Assembly (NCBI RefSeq): GCF_009687845.1
Contig: NZ_BLAD01000088.1
Coordinates: 1-59,311 of the forward strand
DNA from: Acrocarpospora corrugata
Lineage (GTDB): Bacteria; Actinomycetota; Actinomycetes; Streptosporangiales; Streptosporangiaceae
DNA length: 59,311 bases
Reading direction: 5' to 3'
The notes beneath the pieces were generated by a model. It saw nothing but the letters and a program-made list of their open reading frames with translations, made no database searches and was not told where the DNA came from. This document shows, piece by piece, positions 48,469-57,394 of this stretch. The position numbers were made by a program, and so were the translations under genes. The first letter of the stretch is position 1, and every line of letters starts with the position of its first letter.

Positions 48469-49683
48469 TTAGGAGAAGATGAGCTTGTAGCCGTCCCGGC
48501 GTAGCGAACCCAGCACCTCGTCACAGTGCGCGGGCCCCCGGGTCTCCAGTTGCAGCAGCACCTCCGCCTCGTCCAGATGCAGCCGCGCGCCCACCCGCTC
48601 GTGCACGATCTCCAGCACGTTCGCCCGCAGTTCGGCCAGCCGCCCCAGCAGCGCCGCCAGCGCGCCCGGCCGGTCCTGCAGCCGGATCCGGAACGCCAGA
48701 TACCGCCCGGTCGCCGCCAGTCCGTGCCGGAGCAGCTTGGCCAGCAGCAGCGGGTCGATGTTGCCGCCGGACAGCACCGCGACCACCGGCGTCTCGAACG
48801 CGTGCGGCTGCTCCAGCAGCGCGGCCACCCCGGCCACCCCCGCCGGTTCGACCATCATCTTGGCCCGCTCCAGGCAGAGCAGCAGCGCCCGGGACAGCGA
48901 CTCCTCCGACACCGTGACCACCTGGTCGACCAGGTAGTGGATGAGCTCGAACGGCAGCTCGCCGGGGAGGCCGACCGCGATGCCGTCCGCCATCGTGGTG
49001 GCCGGTTCGACCATGACCGGGTGCCCGGCCGCCAGCGACTCGGGGTAGGCGGCGGCGCGTTCCGCCTGCACGCCGACGATCCGCACGCCGGGCCTGAGCT
49101 GCTTGACCGCGAGCGCGACCCCGGCCGCCAGCCCGCCGCCGCCGATGGCCAGCACGATCGTGCCGGTCTCCGGCAGCTGGTCCAGGATCTCCAGGCCGAC
49201 CGTGCCCTGACCGGCGATCACGTCCGGGTGGTCGAACGGGTGGATGAAGACCGCGCCGGTCTCGGCGGCGTGCTTCGTGGCGGCCCGCAGGGCCACGTCG
49301 ACGGTGTGCCCCGCGAAGATCACTTCGGCGCCGTAGCCGCGGGTGGCCTCGACCTTGGGCAGCGGCGCGCCCTCCGGCATGTAGACCGTGGCCTTCGTGC
49401 CCACCAGCCCGGAGGCCAGCGCGACGCCCTGGGCGTGGTTGCCCGCGCTGGCCGCGACCACGCCCCGGGCGCGCTCCTCCGCGCTCAGGCGGGCGATCCT
49501 GACGTACGCGCCGCGGACCTTGAACGAACCCGCGCGCTGGAGGTTCTCGCATTTGAGGTACACCGGGCCGCCGACGAACTCGGACAGCACCCGGGAATAC
49601 TGCACCGGCGTGGGCACGACCACGCCGGACAGCAGCTTGCGTGCGGCGACGACGTCGTCGTACGTCACCAGAGGATCGGCCAT
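48469..49683 (-). CDS. ilvA: Threonine ammonia-lyase
   Basis: 404 residues, fold-type II PLP enzyme converting L-threonine to 2-oxobutanoate. PLP lysine K55 in GSFKVRGAY, AASAGNHAQGVA substrate loop and the phosphate loop AIGGGGLAAG. C-terminal region (about 325-404) is an ACT-type domain (FRIRLQDRPGALAALLGRLAELRANVLEIVHER) suggesting allosteric control by an amino acid. ATG 49683 follows GGGAGG at 9 nt; the ATG at 49692 is too near that site. Followed after 64 bp by the ABC ATPase gene on the same strand. Confidence 0.93.
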   Translation of the reverse strand: MADPLVTYDDVVAARKLLSGVVVPTPVQYSRVLSEFVGGPVYLKCENLQRAGSFKVRGAYVRIARLSAEERARGVVAASAGNHAQGVALASGLVGTKATVYMPEGAPLPKVEATRGYGAEVIFAGHTVDVALRAATKHAAETGAVFIHPFDHPDVIAGQGTVGLEILDQLPETGTIVLAIGGGGLAAGVALAVKQLRPGVRIVGVQAERAAAYPESLAAGHPVMVEPATTMADGIAVGLPGELPFELIHYLVDQVVTVSEESLSRALLLCLERAKMMVEPAGVAGVAALLEQPHAFETPVVAVLSGGNIDPLLLAKLLRHGLAATGRYLAFRIRLQDRPGALAALLGRLAELRANVLEIVHERVGARLHLDEAEVLLQLETRGPAHCDEVLGSLRRDGYKLIFS

Positions 49684-49708
49684 GACTGACATCCTCCCAG
49701 GCGGTGGA

Positions 49709-50671
49709 TCAGCCGGCCCAGTAGCGGTCGGCCTGCAGGATGAAGGCCGCCGCGCCGATCAGCCCGGCGTCCTGGCCGAGGGCGGCGGGCACCACCCGGA
49801 CCCGGCGGGCGAAGTCCATCCGGGCGTGCGCGCGCAGGGTCTCCTCCAGCGGGTCGAAGATCAGCGGGCCGGCCTGGGAGAGGCCGCCGCCAATGGTGAC
49901 CAGGTCGAGGTCGCACAGGTGGGTGGCCGAGGCCAGCGCGAGCCCGATCGCCCGGCCGGCCCTGCGCATCGCGGCCAGCGCCACCGCGTCCCCGGCGGCG
50001 GCGTCGAAGGCCAGCTGCCGGCCGGACGCGGTCGCGGCCTCCACGTAGAGCGGTTTCGAGGCTTCGGAGGAGCCCGGCTGCCAGCCCTGGGCCAGCGCCC
50101 ACTGGGCCAGGCGGGGGCCGCGGGCCACCGCCTCCAGGCAGCCACGGCCGCCGCAGCCGCACGCGGGTCCTTCCGGTTCGACGATGATGTGGCCGATGTG
50201 GCCGGCGTTGCCGGTGCCGCCGTCGATCAGGTGGCCGCCCAGGATGAGGCCGCCGCCGACGCCGGTGGAGACGACCATGCCGAGCATGTTGGCGGTGCCG
50301 TGGCCGGCGCCCCGCCAGTGCTCGGCCACGGCGACGGCAACGGCGTCGTTGTGGATCCTTACGGGGATGCCGGGGAAACGTTCGGCCAGGCGGTCGACCA
50401 GCGGGAAGTCGCGCCAGCCCGGCATGTTGAGCGGGGACACGAAGCCGTCCGGCCAGGTCATCGGGCCGCCGGAGCCGATGCCGACGCCGATCAAGGGCTG
50501 GCTCGCGCGCGCCGCGACGCCGTCGACCAGTGCGGCCAGGGCCTTCCATAAGGTGTCGGCATCGCCGCCCGGCGGGGTCGGGACCCGATCGGAGAGCAGC
50601 ATCTCGCCGTCGGCGCCGACCAGGCCGGCCGCGAACTTGGTGCCGCCGATGTCGACCGCGAGCACGACCAT
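49709..50671 (-). CDS. ROK family glucokinase-like kinase
   Basis: 320 residues. ATP-binding VVLAVDIGGTKFAAGLV at the N-terminus, the sugar/active-site IHNDAVAVAVAE, VSTGVGGGLILGG and the zinc-type ROK signature HIIVEPEGPACGCGGRGCLEAVA. The substrate is glucose or an N-acetylated hexosamine; the sequence alone does not decide. It lies downstream of the FIST gene on the same strand with a 26-bp gap and may be co-transcribed. Confidence 0.9.
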   Translation of the reverse strand: MVVLAVDIGGTKFAAGLVGADGEMLLSDRVPTPPGGDADTLWKALAALVDGVAARASQPLIGVGIGSGGPMTWPDGFVSPLNMPGWRDFPLVDRLAERFPGIPVRIHNDAVAVAVAEHWRGAGHGTANMLGMVVSTGVGGGLILGGHLIDGGTGNAGHIGHIIVEPEGPACGCGGRGCLEAVARGPRLAQWALAQGWQPGSSEASKPLYVEAATASGRQLAFDAAAGDAVALAAMRRAGRAIGLALASATHLCDLDLVTIGGGLSQAGPLIFDPLEETLRAHARMDFARRVRVVPAALGQDAGLIGAAAFILQADRYWAG

Positions 50672-50697
50672 GATGGAGACCCCCTCAGAACGCTGTC

Positions 50698-51873
50698 TCA
50701 GAATGCTGTGGAGAAGACCAGGACGGAAGCCGTGAACCCGTGCACGTGGTTGTGGCCGGCGACCGGGCCGACCTCGCCGGCCGCGAAGAAGCCGGCGACG
50801 CCGATCGGGCCGAGGGTATCGCGGAGCGCGAGCGCGTCGTGGTCGGGTGTGCCGAACATGGCCGAGCCCCGGCCGTTGCAGGAGAACAGCAGCGCGCCGT
50901 CCACCCGGCCGCCCTCGGCCAGGTGCGCGTCCAGCAGTTCGTACAGGTCCTCGTCGGCGGTTTCCGCGTCTCTGACCTGGAAGCGTACGGTCCGGCCGAC
51001 CGGCACCACGTCGCCGATCGCGACCGCCTCCCGCTCGGGGTCGATGCCGAGCACGCCGCGGATCAGGAAGTCGCCGCGTTCGTGGCGTTCCGCGTACTCG
51101 TTCATGGCGATGCCGATCTGGAGGCCGGAGGCGACGAGTTCGCGGTCCTCCTCGTCCAGGGCGCTGACGATGTCCTCCAGCCGGGCCAGCGCGGGCTGCC
51201 CGGCGAGTTCCAGCAGCACGTTCTCCTCGGCGCGGGTGACCACCATGGTCGGGCCGATCGGGCGGCAGCCCTGGCTGACCACCGTGCTGACCTGCACGGG
51301 GCCGCTCAGCATGACGCCGATGGCGCCCTCGGTGTAGACCTCGCCGTCGGCGAACAGCCGGACCGAGCCGCGGCCCTGCAGGCCGTTGGCCAGGCCGCCG
51401 ATGATCGGCAGGTTCCCGAGCACCTCGCTGGAGTGCTCCACGAACGCGTCGGTCGGGAACGTGTACGGATCCGCCAGCATGATCGCCACCCGGTCGTCCA
51501 GCTCGCGTTCCGGCAGGCCGATCACTACAAAACGGTCATCGGCCCGCAGCGATTCCAGGGCGAACGTCTTCACCCGGGCATCTCCCAGCGAGGCCGCCCA
51601 GGCGCTCACCGACGGGGTCAGTTCCACCCCCTGCGCGTCGCCGATCACGCCGGTCGCGCTACAGCCGATCACCGCCGCCTCGCCGGCCAGTTCCATCGCC
51701 CGCCGCCCGGCCTTCGCCACGTCCTCTGCGTCGTCGCCGCAGATGAAGAAGCAGACCAGGTCGGCCGGCCCGGTGAGTCCCGCGAGGGCCTGCCGGATCG
51801 CGCCCTCCGCGCTCTCCACCAGGTTGGGCCCGACGGCTAGCCCGTCAGCGAACCGGCTCGTCAATACCGCCAT
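50698..51873 (-). CDS. FIST N- and C-domain signal-sensing protein
   Basis: 391 residues. N-terminal FIST region (1-190) with AVIGCSATGVIG and a C-terminal FIST_C region (about 215-385) with NEYAERHERGDFLIRGVLGIDPEREAVAIGDVVPVGRTVRFQVRDA and GALLFSCNGRGSAMFG. FIST proteins are proposed small-ligand sensors, perhaps for amino acids, often without attached output domain; here it is standalone. Divergent from the MoxR-VWA operon. No membrane segment. Confidence 0.92.
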   Translation of the reverse strand: MAVLTSRFADGLAVGPNLVESAEGAIRQALAGLTGPADLVCFFICGDDAEDVAKAGRRAMELAGEAAVIGCSATGVIGDAQGVELTPSVSAWAASLGDARVKTFALESLRADDRFVVIGLPERELDDRVAIMLADPYTFPTDAFVEHSSEVLGNLPIIGGLANGLQGRGSVRLFADGEVYTEGAIGVMLSGPVQVSTVVSQGCRPIGPTMVVTRAEENVLLELAGQPALARLEDIVSALDEEDRELVASGLQIGIAMNEYAERHERGDFLIRGVLGIDPEREAVAIGDVVPVGRTVRFQVRDAETADEDLYELLDAHLAEGGRVDGALLFSCNGRGSAMFGTPDHDALALRDTLGPIGVAGFFAAGEVGPVAGHNHVHGFTASVLVFSTAF

Positions 51874-52019
51874 CGCGCGCCCCCTCTCGCTAGGACAAGT
51901 CCGTCATCTCGTAAATCTCGTACCGATCTGCTTCATAGCCCTCATGCCCGATTCTCCCCACAACATGGTTCCGGAACTCACCTGGTTCGTCACTGAATGG
52001 TCAAGATCCGCAAGACAAT

Positions 52020-52051
52020 CGGATGCGGGTGTTGCATCCGCGACGTAGGCT
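52020..52051 (+). promoter_or_regulatory. Inverted repeat and -10 box upstream of the MoxR gene
   Basis: CGGATGC (52020-52026), 7-base spacer, GCATCCG (52034-52040), perfect arms, followed by TAGGCT (52046-52051), which ends 7 nt before the GTG at 52059. The inverted repeat sits over the -35 position, so a regulator bound here would control the operon. No other -35 is visible. Confidence 0.5.
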
Positions 52052-52058
52052 CAATCCC

Positions 52059-53462
52059 GTGCACAAATCGCCCGCACTTGCTCCGTCACTGAGTACTCTG
52101 CGTGAACTGCGCGAGAGTGGACACGTCCACCGGTCGGTGAAAGCCGAGATCCGGGAGAATCTACTGGCTCGCCTGCGCGCGGGTGAGCCCAGATTCCCCG
52201 GCATCGTCGGCTTCGACGAGACCGTGCTCCCCCATCTCGAACGCGCCCTCATCGCGGGTCACGACCTCGTGCTGCTCGGTGAGCGCGGCCAGGGCAAGAC
52301 CCGGCTGATCCGTACCGTGATCGGGCTGCTCGACGAGTGGACGCCGGTGGTGGCGGGTTGCGAGATCAACGACCATCCGTACGCGCCGGTCTGCGCCCGC
52401 TGCCGCCGGCTCACCGAGGACGAGATCCAGGTCGCCTGGAAGCACCGCGACGAGCGGTACGGGGAGAAGCTGGCCACCCCCGACACCTCGGTGGGCGACC
52501 TGATCGGCGACGTGGACCCCATCAAGATCGCCGAAGGGCGCACCCTGGGCGACCCGGAGACCGTGCACTACGGCCTGGTCCCCCGGACCAACCGGGGCGT
52601 CTTCTCCGTCAACGAGCTGCCCGACCTGGCCGAACGCATCCAGGTCTCGCTGCTGAACGTGCTGGAGGAGCGGGACATCCAGGTCCGCGGCTACAACCTG
52701 CGGCTCCCGCTGGACCTGCTGCTGATCGCCAGCGCCAACCCGGAGGACTACACCAACCGGGGCCGGATCATCACGCCGCTGAAGGACCGGTTCGGCGCGG
52801 AGGTCCGTACCCACTATCCGAAGACGATCGAGGACGAGCTGACCCTGATCCGCCAGGAGGTCGTCCCCGACATCGGCGCGGACGTGCCCGAGCACCTGGT
52901 CGAGATCATCGCCAGGTTCACCCGGCTGGTCCGGGAGTCGACCGCGGTGGACACCCGCTCCGGCGTGTCGGCCCGGTTCTCGATCGCGGCCACCGAGACG
53001 GCCGCCGCGTCCGCGGTCCGGCGGGCCGCGCTGACCGGCGAGGAGCGCGCGGTGACCCGGGTCTGCGACCTGCCCGGCATCGTGCACACGCTGCGCGGCA
53101 AGGTGGAGTTCGAGGTCAGCGAGGAAGGCCGGGAGGTCGAGGTGCTCGCGCACCTGCTCCGCCGGGCCACCGCGGAGACCTTCCGCAACACCCTCGGCGG
53201 GCTGGAGCTCACCCCGCTGCTGGACAAGTTCGCCGAAGGCACCCAGATCGAGTCCGGCGAGCTGGTGCCCGCCACCGAACTGCTCCGCCGGATCGGCCAG
53301 GTCGACGGCCTCGCCAAGATCATGTCCCGGATCGGCATGGGGGAAGGGGACGAATCCCCCGGTCACGCCGCCGCCGCCCTGGAGTTCGCGCTCGAAGGTC
53401 TCTACCTGATGCGCCGCCTCTCCAAGGACGACATCGCGGGCGGCGCGGTCTACCGCACATGA
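52059..53462 (+). CDS. MoxR-like AAA+ ATPase (magnesium chelatase subunit I-like)
   Basis: 467 residues. Walker A LLGERGQGKTRLI (about 74-81), a Cys pair in APVCARCRRLTE, sensor-type FSVNELPDLAERIQVSLLNVLEERDIQVRGYNLRLPLDLLLIASANPEDYTNRGRIITPLKDRFG, and a C-terminal helical region. MoxR proteins work with VWA partners as chaperones or metal-insertion factors. GTG 52059 fits the leaderless -10 spacing. The TGA overlaps the VWA gene ATG (ATGA). Confidence 0.93.
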   Translation: MHKSPALAPSLSTLRELRESGHVHRSVKAEIRENLLARLRAGEPRFPGIVGFDETVLPHLERALIAGHDLVLLGERGQGKTRLIRTVIGLLDEWTPVVAGCEINDHPYAPVCARCRRLTEDEIQVAWKHRDERYGEKLATPDTSVGDLIGDVDPIKIAEGRTLGDPETVHYGLVPRTNRGVFSVNELPDLAERIQVSLLNVLEERDIQVRGYNLRLPLDLLLIASANPEDYTNRGRIITPLKDRFGAEVRTHYPKTIEDELTLIRQEVVPDIGADVPEHLVEIIARFTRLVRESTAVDTRSGVSARFSIAATETAAASAVRRAALTGEERAVTRVCDLPGIVHTLRGKVEFEVSEEGREVEVLAHLLRRATAETFRNTLGGLELTPLLDKFAEGTQIESGELVPATELLRRIGQVDGLAKIMSRIGMGEGDESPGHAAAALEFALEGLYLMRRLSKDDIAGGAVYRT

Positions 53463-55408
53463 CCTCCTACCGGTACGGCGAATACCAGGACGGGCCGGAC
53501 CCGCTCGCCCCGCCCTACGACGTGCGCTCCGCGCTGGACGAGATGGGCGACGCCATCCTGTCCGGCTCCACCCCCCTGGACGCCCTCCGCGATCTGCTCA
53601 AACGCGGCCTCCCCGACGCCCCCGACCGGCGCGGCCTGGAAGAACTCCTCCGCCAGGTACGGCAACGCCGCCGCCAGCTCCGCGAGAACACCCGGCTGGA
53701 CGGCACCCTCGAACGCGCCCGCGCCCTGCTGGACAAGGCGATCGGCCAGGAACGCGCCGAACTGTTCCCCGACCCCTCCGACGACGCGCGTTTCCGCGAG
53801 TCCGCCCTGGACGCGCTCCCGTCCGACACCGCCCGCGCCGTCCAGGAACTGGACGAGTACGACTGGCGGTCGGCGGCGGCCCGGCAGACCTTCCAGGAGC
53901 TGCGCGACCTGCTCCGCCGGGAGATCCTGGACAGCCAGTTCCGCGGCATGAAGGACGCCCTCGCCAACCCCGACCCGGCGGCGATGGAACGGGTCCGGCA
54001 GATGATGTCCGACCTGAACGACATGCTGGACAAGGACGCCCAGGGCCGGCACACCCAAGACGATTTCGACTCCTTCATGCAGAAATATGGCGACATGTTC
54101 CCGGAGAATCCGCGGAACCTGGAGGAGCTCGTCGACCAGCTCGCCCGCCGCGCCGCCGCCGCCCAGCGGCTGCTGGCCTCGCTCACCCCGCAGCAGCGCG
54201 AGGAACTCGCCGGCCTGATGGCCCAGACCCTGGAGCAGGCCGGCCTCGCCGACCAGATGCGCCGCCTCGGCGACTCCCTGTACGCCCGCCGCCCCGACCT
54301 GTCCTGGAGCTCCCCCGAGCGGGTCAGCGGCGACGACCCGATGGGCATGGGCGACGCCGTCGGCGCCCTCCAGGAACTCGCCGACCTCAGCGAACTCGAA
54401 GCCGCGCTACGCCAGGACTACCCCGGCGCCCGCCTCGACGACATCGACGAGGCCGCCGTCCGCCGCGCCCTCGGCCGCTCCGGCGTCGACGACCTGGAAG
54501 CCCTGCGCCGGATCGAACGCGAACTGGAGAACCAGGGCTACCTCCGCCGCCACCGCGGCAAACTCGAACTCACCCCGAAGGCCGTCCGCCGCCTGGGCGA
54601 GACCGCGCTCCGCCGCGTCTTCGCCTCCCTGGACTCCAGCCGCCGCGGCGACCACGACCAGCGCGACGCGGGCGCCGCCGGCGAGCTCACCGGCTCCACC
54701 CGCGCCTGGCGCTTCGGCGACGAACAGCCCATCGACGTGGTCCGCACCGTCATCAACGGGGTACGGCGCGGCAGCCCCGACGGCCGCATCCAGCTCTCGG
54801 TCGACGACTTCGAGGTCTCCGAGACCGAACGCCGCTCCGCCGCAGCCGTCTGCCTGCTCGTCGACCTGTCCTACTCGATGGCCCTGCGCGGCACCTGGGC
54901 CGCCGCCAAGCAGACCGCCCTCGCCCTGCAGGCCCTGGTCGCCTCCAAGTTCCCGCAGGACTCCGTCCAGATCGTCGGCTTCTCCAACTACGCCCGGGTG
55001 CTGGCCCCCGACGAACTGGCCGGCCTCGAATGGGACATGGTCCAGGGCACCAACCTGCACCACGCCCTGCTCATCGCCGGCCGCCACCTGGACCGCCACC
55101 CCGACTTCGAACCCGTCGTCCTGGTCGTCACCGACGGCGAACCCACCGCCCACCTGATGCGCAACGGCGTCCCCCGCTTCGAGTGGCCCCCCTCCAGGGA
55201 AACCCTCGAACTCACCCTCGCCGAAGTCGACAAGATGACCCGCCGCCGCGCCACCATGAACGTCTTCATGCTCGCCGCCGACGAACGCCTCCGCGAATTC
55301 GTCGACGAGGTCGCCCGCCGCAACGGCGGCCGCGTCTTCGCCCCCAGCGCCGACCGCCTCGGCGAATACGTCGTCAACGACTTCCTACGAGCCCGCCGAC
55401 GTACCTGA
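53459..55408 (+). CDS. VWA domain protein paired with MoxR ATPase
   Basis: 649 residues. The first 430 residues are helical and charged with coiled-coil character; the C-terminal VWA domain (about 455-645) has the MIDAS motif DLSYS (near 467), a Thr in VQGTNLHHAL and the Asp in VVTDGEPTAH. ViaA/CoxE-like layout, working as the partner of the AAA+ protein, probably for assembly or maturation of a complex. ATGA overlap with the MoxR gene means coupled translation. Its 3' end overlaps the convergent DUF6292 gene by 35 bp. Confidence 0.92.
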   Translation: MTSYRYGEYQDGPDPLAPPYDVRSALDEMGDAILSGSTPLDALRDLLKRGLPDAPDRRGLEELLRQVRQRRRQLRENTRLDGTLERARALLDKAIGQERAELFPDPSDDARFRESALDALPSDTARAVQELDEYDWRSAAARQTFQELRDLLRREILDSQFRGMKDALANPDPAAMERVRQMMSDLNDMLDKDAQGRHTQDDFDSFMQKYGDMFPENPRNLEELVDQLARRAAAAQRLLASLTPQQREELAGLMAQTLEQAGLADQMRRLGDSLYARRPDLSWSSPERVSGDDPMGMGDAVGALQELADLSELEAALRQDYPGARLDDIDEAAVRRALGRSGVDDLEALRRIERELENQGYLRRHRGKLELTPKAVRRLGETALRRVFASLDSSRRGDHDQRDAGAAGELTGSTRAWRFGDEQPIDVVRTVINGVRRGSPDGRIQLSVDDFEVSETERRSAAAVCLLVDLSYSMALRGTWAAAKQTALALQALVASKFPQDSVQIVGFSNYARVLAPDELAGLEWDMVQGTNLHHALLIAGRHLDRHPDFEPVVLVVTDGEPTAHLMRNGVPRFEWPPSRETLELTLAEVDKMTRRRATMNVFMLAADERLREFVDEVARRNGGRVFAPSADRLGEYVVNDFLRARRRT

Positions 55409-55772
55409 CCAACTCCCGATCGAGCCCATCCCCGAAATCCCGGTACGACCGGTAAACGGGCCGCTCTTCCCGACTCCCCGGAATCAACTCGGCCACCCTC
55501 TCGGGCTCCGGCAGCACCCCGCCACCGAGGTACCGAACCCCGGCCAGTTCGGTTCGCATGCCCTTGCGCCCCGACACGAAGACCCCGTGCCGCCATCCGC
55601 TCTCTTCGTCCCAGACGAGCGCGAGCCCGCCCGCCAGCAGAATCGTCGCGTCCCGGGGATCGAACGGATCGTCCCACCAGCGCCGCGCGTCCAACGCCTC
55701 GGCGACCCGGGCCACATAAGGAACGGCCAACGCCAGCCAGGCGTCACTGTAGGGTTCCATCGAACTATTCAT
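55374..55772 (-). CDS. DUF6292 family protein
   Basis: 132 residues, no membrane segment. YVARVAEALDARRWWDDPFDPRDATILLAGGLALVWDEESGWRHGVFVSG and ELAGVRYLGGGVLPEPERVAELI are the features shared by actinobacterial DUF6292 proteins, commonly encoded beside GntR or Xre-type regulators. Function unknown. ATG 55772 is preceded by GGGAGAATT. Follows the GntR gene on the same strand by 92 bp. Confidence 0.82.
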   Translation of the reverse strand: MNSSMEPYSDAWLALAVPYVARVAEALDARRWWDDPFDPRDATILLAGGLALVWDEESGWRHGVFVSGRKGMRTELAGVRYLGGGVLPEPERVAELIPGSREERPVYRSYRDFGDGLDRELVRYVGGLVGSR

Positions 55773-55864
55773 GGCAGAATTCTCCCTTAAGTGGAATGCG
55801 CGCCTACCCTGCCGGAAACGAAGGTAGCGCAGCCCCAAGGCCGCCGCTTGATTCTCGGCCCACG

Positions 55865-56686
55865 TCACTCCACAGGTTGCGACCCGATGTCATAAGCCAG
55901 TCGCGTACTGTCACCCGCATACACGTTGATTGTCAGGCGAATGGGCCCAGCGACCGAGTAGGCCGTCCGGAACATCTCCAGAACGGGCACCCCCGCGCCC
56001 AGACGGAGGACCACCGCCTCCCCCTGGCTCGGCATCCGGCAGACGATCTCGTCCCGGTAGCCGATCTGGGCGTGCCCGTGCCGTCGCAGCTCCTCAACCG
56101 TGCCGTGCGCGATGTCGCTGGGGGACATGAGCATTGTTCCGGTGGCGAGGTCCATCGGATAGAACGATTCCTGCGTGGACCAGGGGCGCCCGTCGATGAG
56201 CCGGTGCATGCTCCGCACCACGACGGGGTCGTCCTCGTCGATGCGCAGCCGTTCCGCCACCTCAAGAGCGGCTTTCCTGATCTCCATCCGGAATTCGAGT
56301 TGCTCCGGGTGGCGGCCCTGAACGCTGACCGCGGCGACGAAGGCGTCCCGATCGGTACGGCCGCTCGACGCCCCCTCCTCGTTGGAGGCGAGAACCGTGA
56401 AGGTCACCCGCTCGCGGACGAACGTGCCGCGGCCCTGGCGAGCCTCGACCAGGCCCTCGTTCTGCAGAACGGCCATGGCCAGACGGACGGTGTTGCGCGA
56501 CAGTCGCGCGCCCTTCCCCACCAGGTACCCGTACAACGTCTCCAGCACGGGCTCCGACGGTAACTGGGTGCCCGGCGACCACTCCCCCTTGTTGATCTTC
56601 AATCGGAGATCGGACGCGACCTGCCGGTAGAGGGCCTCTGCCAAAGCGGGGTCACCTCTTTCCCATGGTGCGGTCCAGCCCGCCAC
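55865..56686 (-). CDS. GntR/HutC-family regulator with UTRA domain
   Basis: 273 residues: N-terminal winged helix (ALAEALYRQVASDLRLKINKGEWSPGTQLPSEPVLETLYGYLVGKGARLSRNTVRLAMAVLQNEGLVEARQGRGTFV, about 13-90) and a UTRA ligand-binding domain (about 115-265) with the TRLAYDIG end. Upstream lie three copies of a 12-bp site. The start GTG 56686 is a working choice; an in-frame TTG further in is possible. It may control itself, the DUF6292 gene and perhaps other loci. Effector unknown. Confidence 0.9.
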   Translation of the reverse strand: MAGWTAPWERGDPALAEALYRQVASDLRLKINKGEWSPGTQLPSEPVLETLYGYLVGKGARLSRNTVRLAMAVLQNEGLVEARQGRGTFVRERVTFTVLASNEEGASSGRTDRDAFVAAVSVQGRHPEQLEFRMEIRKAALEVAERLRIDEDDPVVVRSMHRLIDGRPWSTQESFYPMDLATGTMLMSPSDIAHGTVEELRRHGHAQIGYRDEIVCRMPSQGEAVVLRLGAGVPVLEMFRTAYSVAGPIRLTINVYAGDSTRLAYDIGSQPVE

Positions 56687-57065
56687 CCAAAGCTAGACCG
56701 GCACCACTCATTGGTACAAGTCGCCCCGGCCGTCTCGTACCAATGACTCGAACGGCGGCGGCAGTTTGGCTCATACCAATGAGTCGGTCAAATGGCCTGA
56801 CCCCTTTAACAATGGCCCGGTGGCCTGGGTCCGCATTCACCGTCTTCCGCGATTCGACCCCGGAGTGCTGATATTAAGCACGGCGCCACGCGGAAAGAAG
56901 CGGGGCTAACCAAGTAGTCAGAAGCGCTATCCATCCGGCATAGCCAACCCTGTCGGAACCCTCACAACTCAGGGTGGGATCGCGCTCATATGGTCGGTTT
57001 ACAGCGTGTCACATCTGACGATCGGGGAGTCAGCGGCGGCACCAACCCAAGGTGGGGAGTCGCAC
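56687..57065. other. Intergenic region between the GntR gene and a small membrane protein gene
   Basis: 379 bp with no supported coding sequence. The left half contains the three GntR-type operator copies. The rest shows no ribosome binding site or recognisable RNA. Confidence 0.6.
56706..56784. promoter_or_regulatory. Triple operator candidate for the GntR regulator
   Basis: ACTCATTGGTAC (56706-56717, minus orientation), GTACCAATGACT (56737-56748) and ATACCAATGAGT (56773-56784). Copies two and three are direct repeats spaced 36 bp; copy one is inverted. Copy three with its upstream flank reads CTCAT-ACCA-ATGAG, palindromic. All lie within 100 bp upstream of the regulator start, as expected for an autoregulated GntR gene. 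Confidence 0.6.
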
Positions 57066-57314
57066 GTGTTGTACAGCATCATCGTTCTGGCCAGTCTCAC
57101 CCTCGGACTGGTCGCGCTCAGCGCGTTCGTGCTCGTCGTGCACAGCATCCGGCGGGAGGATCGGCGGCGGTCGCTGACGCTCAGCCCGCGCAGTGTGCTG
57201 TCGTCGGGGACGCGGCGGATTCTCGGGCTCGCCGTCGATCACACGGCCTGTGTGATCCACCCGGAGTACGCCTGTCCTACCTGCATAGAGCTGGAGCGCG
57301 AAGTCCGGGTCTGA
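57066..57314 (+). CDS. Small membrane protein with C-terminal CxxC
   Basis: 82 residues: one N-terminal membrane helix (about 3-24, YSIIVLASLTLGLVALSAFVLVVHSI), a basic middle (RREDRRRSLTLSPRSV) and a C-terminal region with three cysteines, ending in YACPTCIELE, which could bind zinc or take part in thiol exchange. Start GTG 57066 is preceded by GGGGAG at 6 nt. No family recognised. Confidence 0.7.
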   Translation: MLYSIIVLASLTLGLVALSAFVLVVHSIRREDRRRSLTLSPRSVLSSGTRRILGLAVDHTACVIHPEYACPTCIELEREVRV

Positions 57315-57394
57315 GGTGGAAGGTTCCGTATGTCTTGCGGGAGCCGTACGGAATCGCACTGCCGGTTTGATCAGTAAGGCGATAGCCTCGGTGC

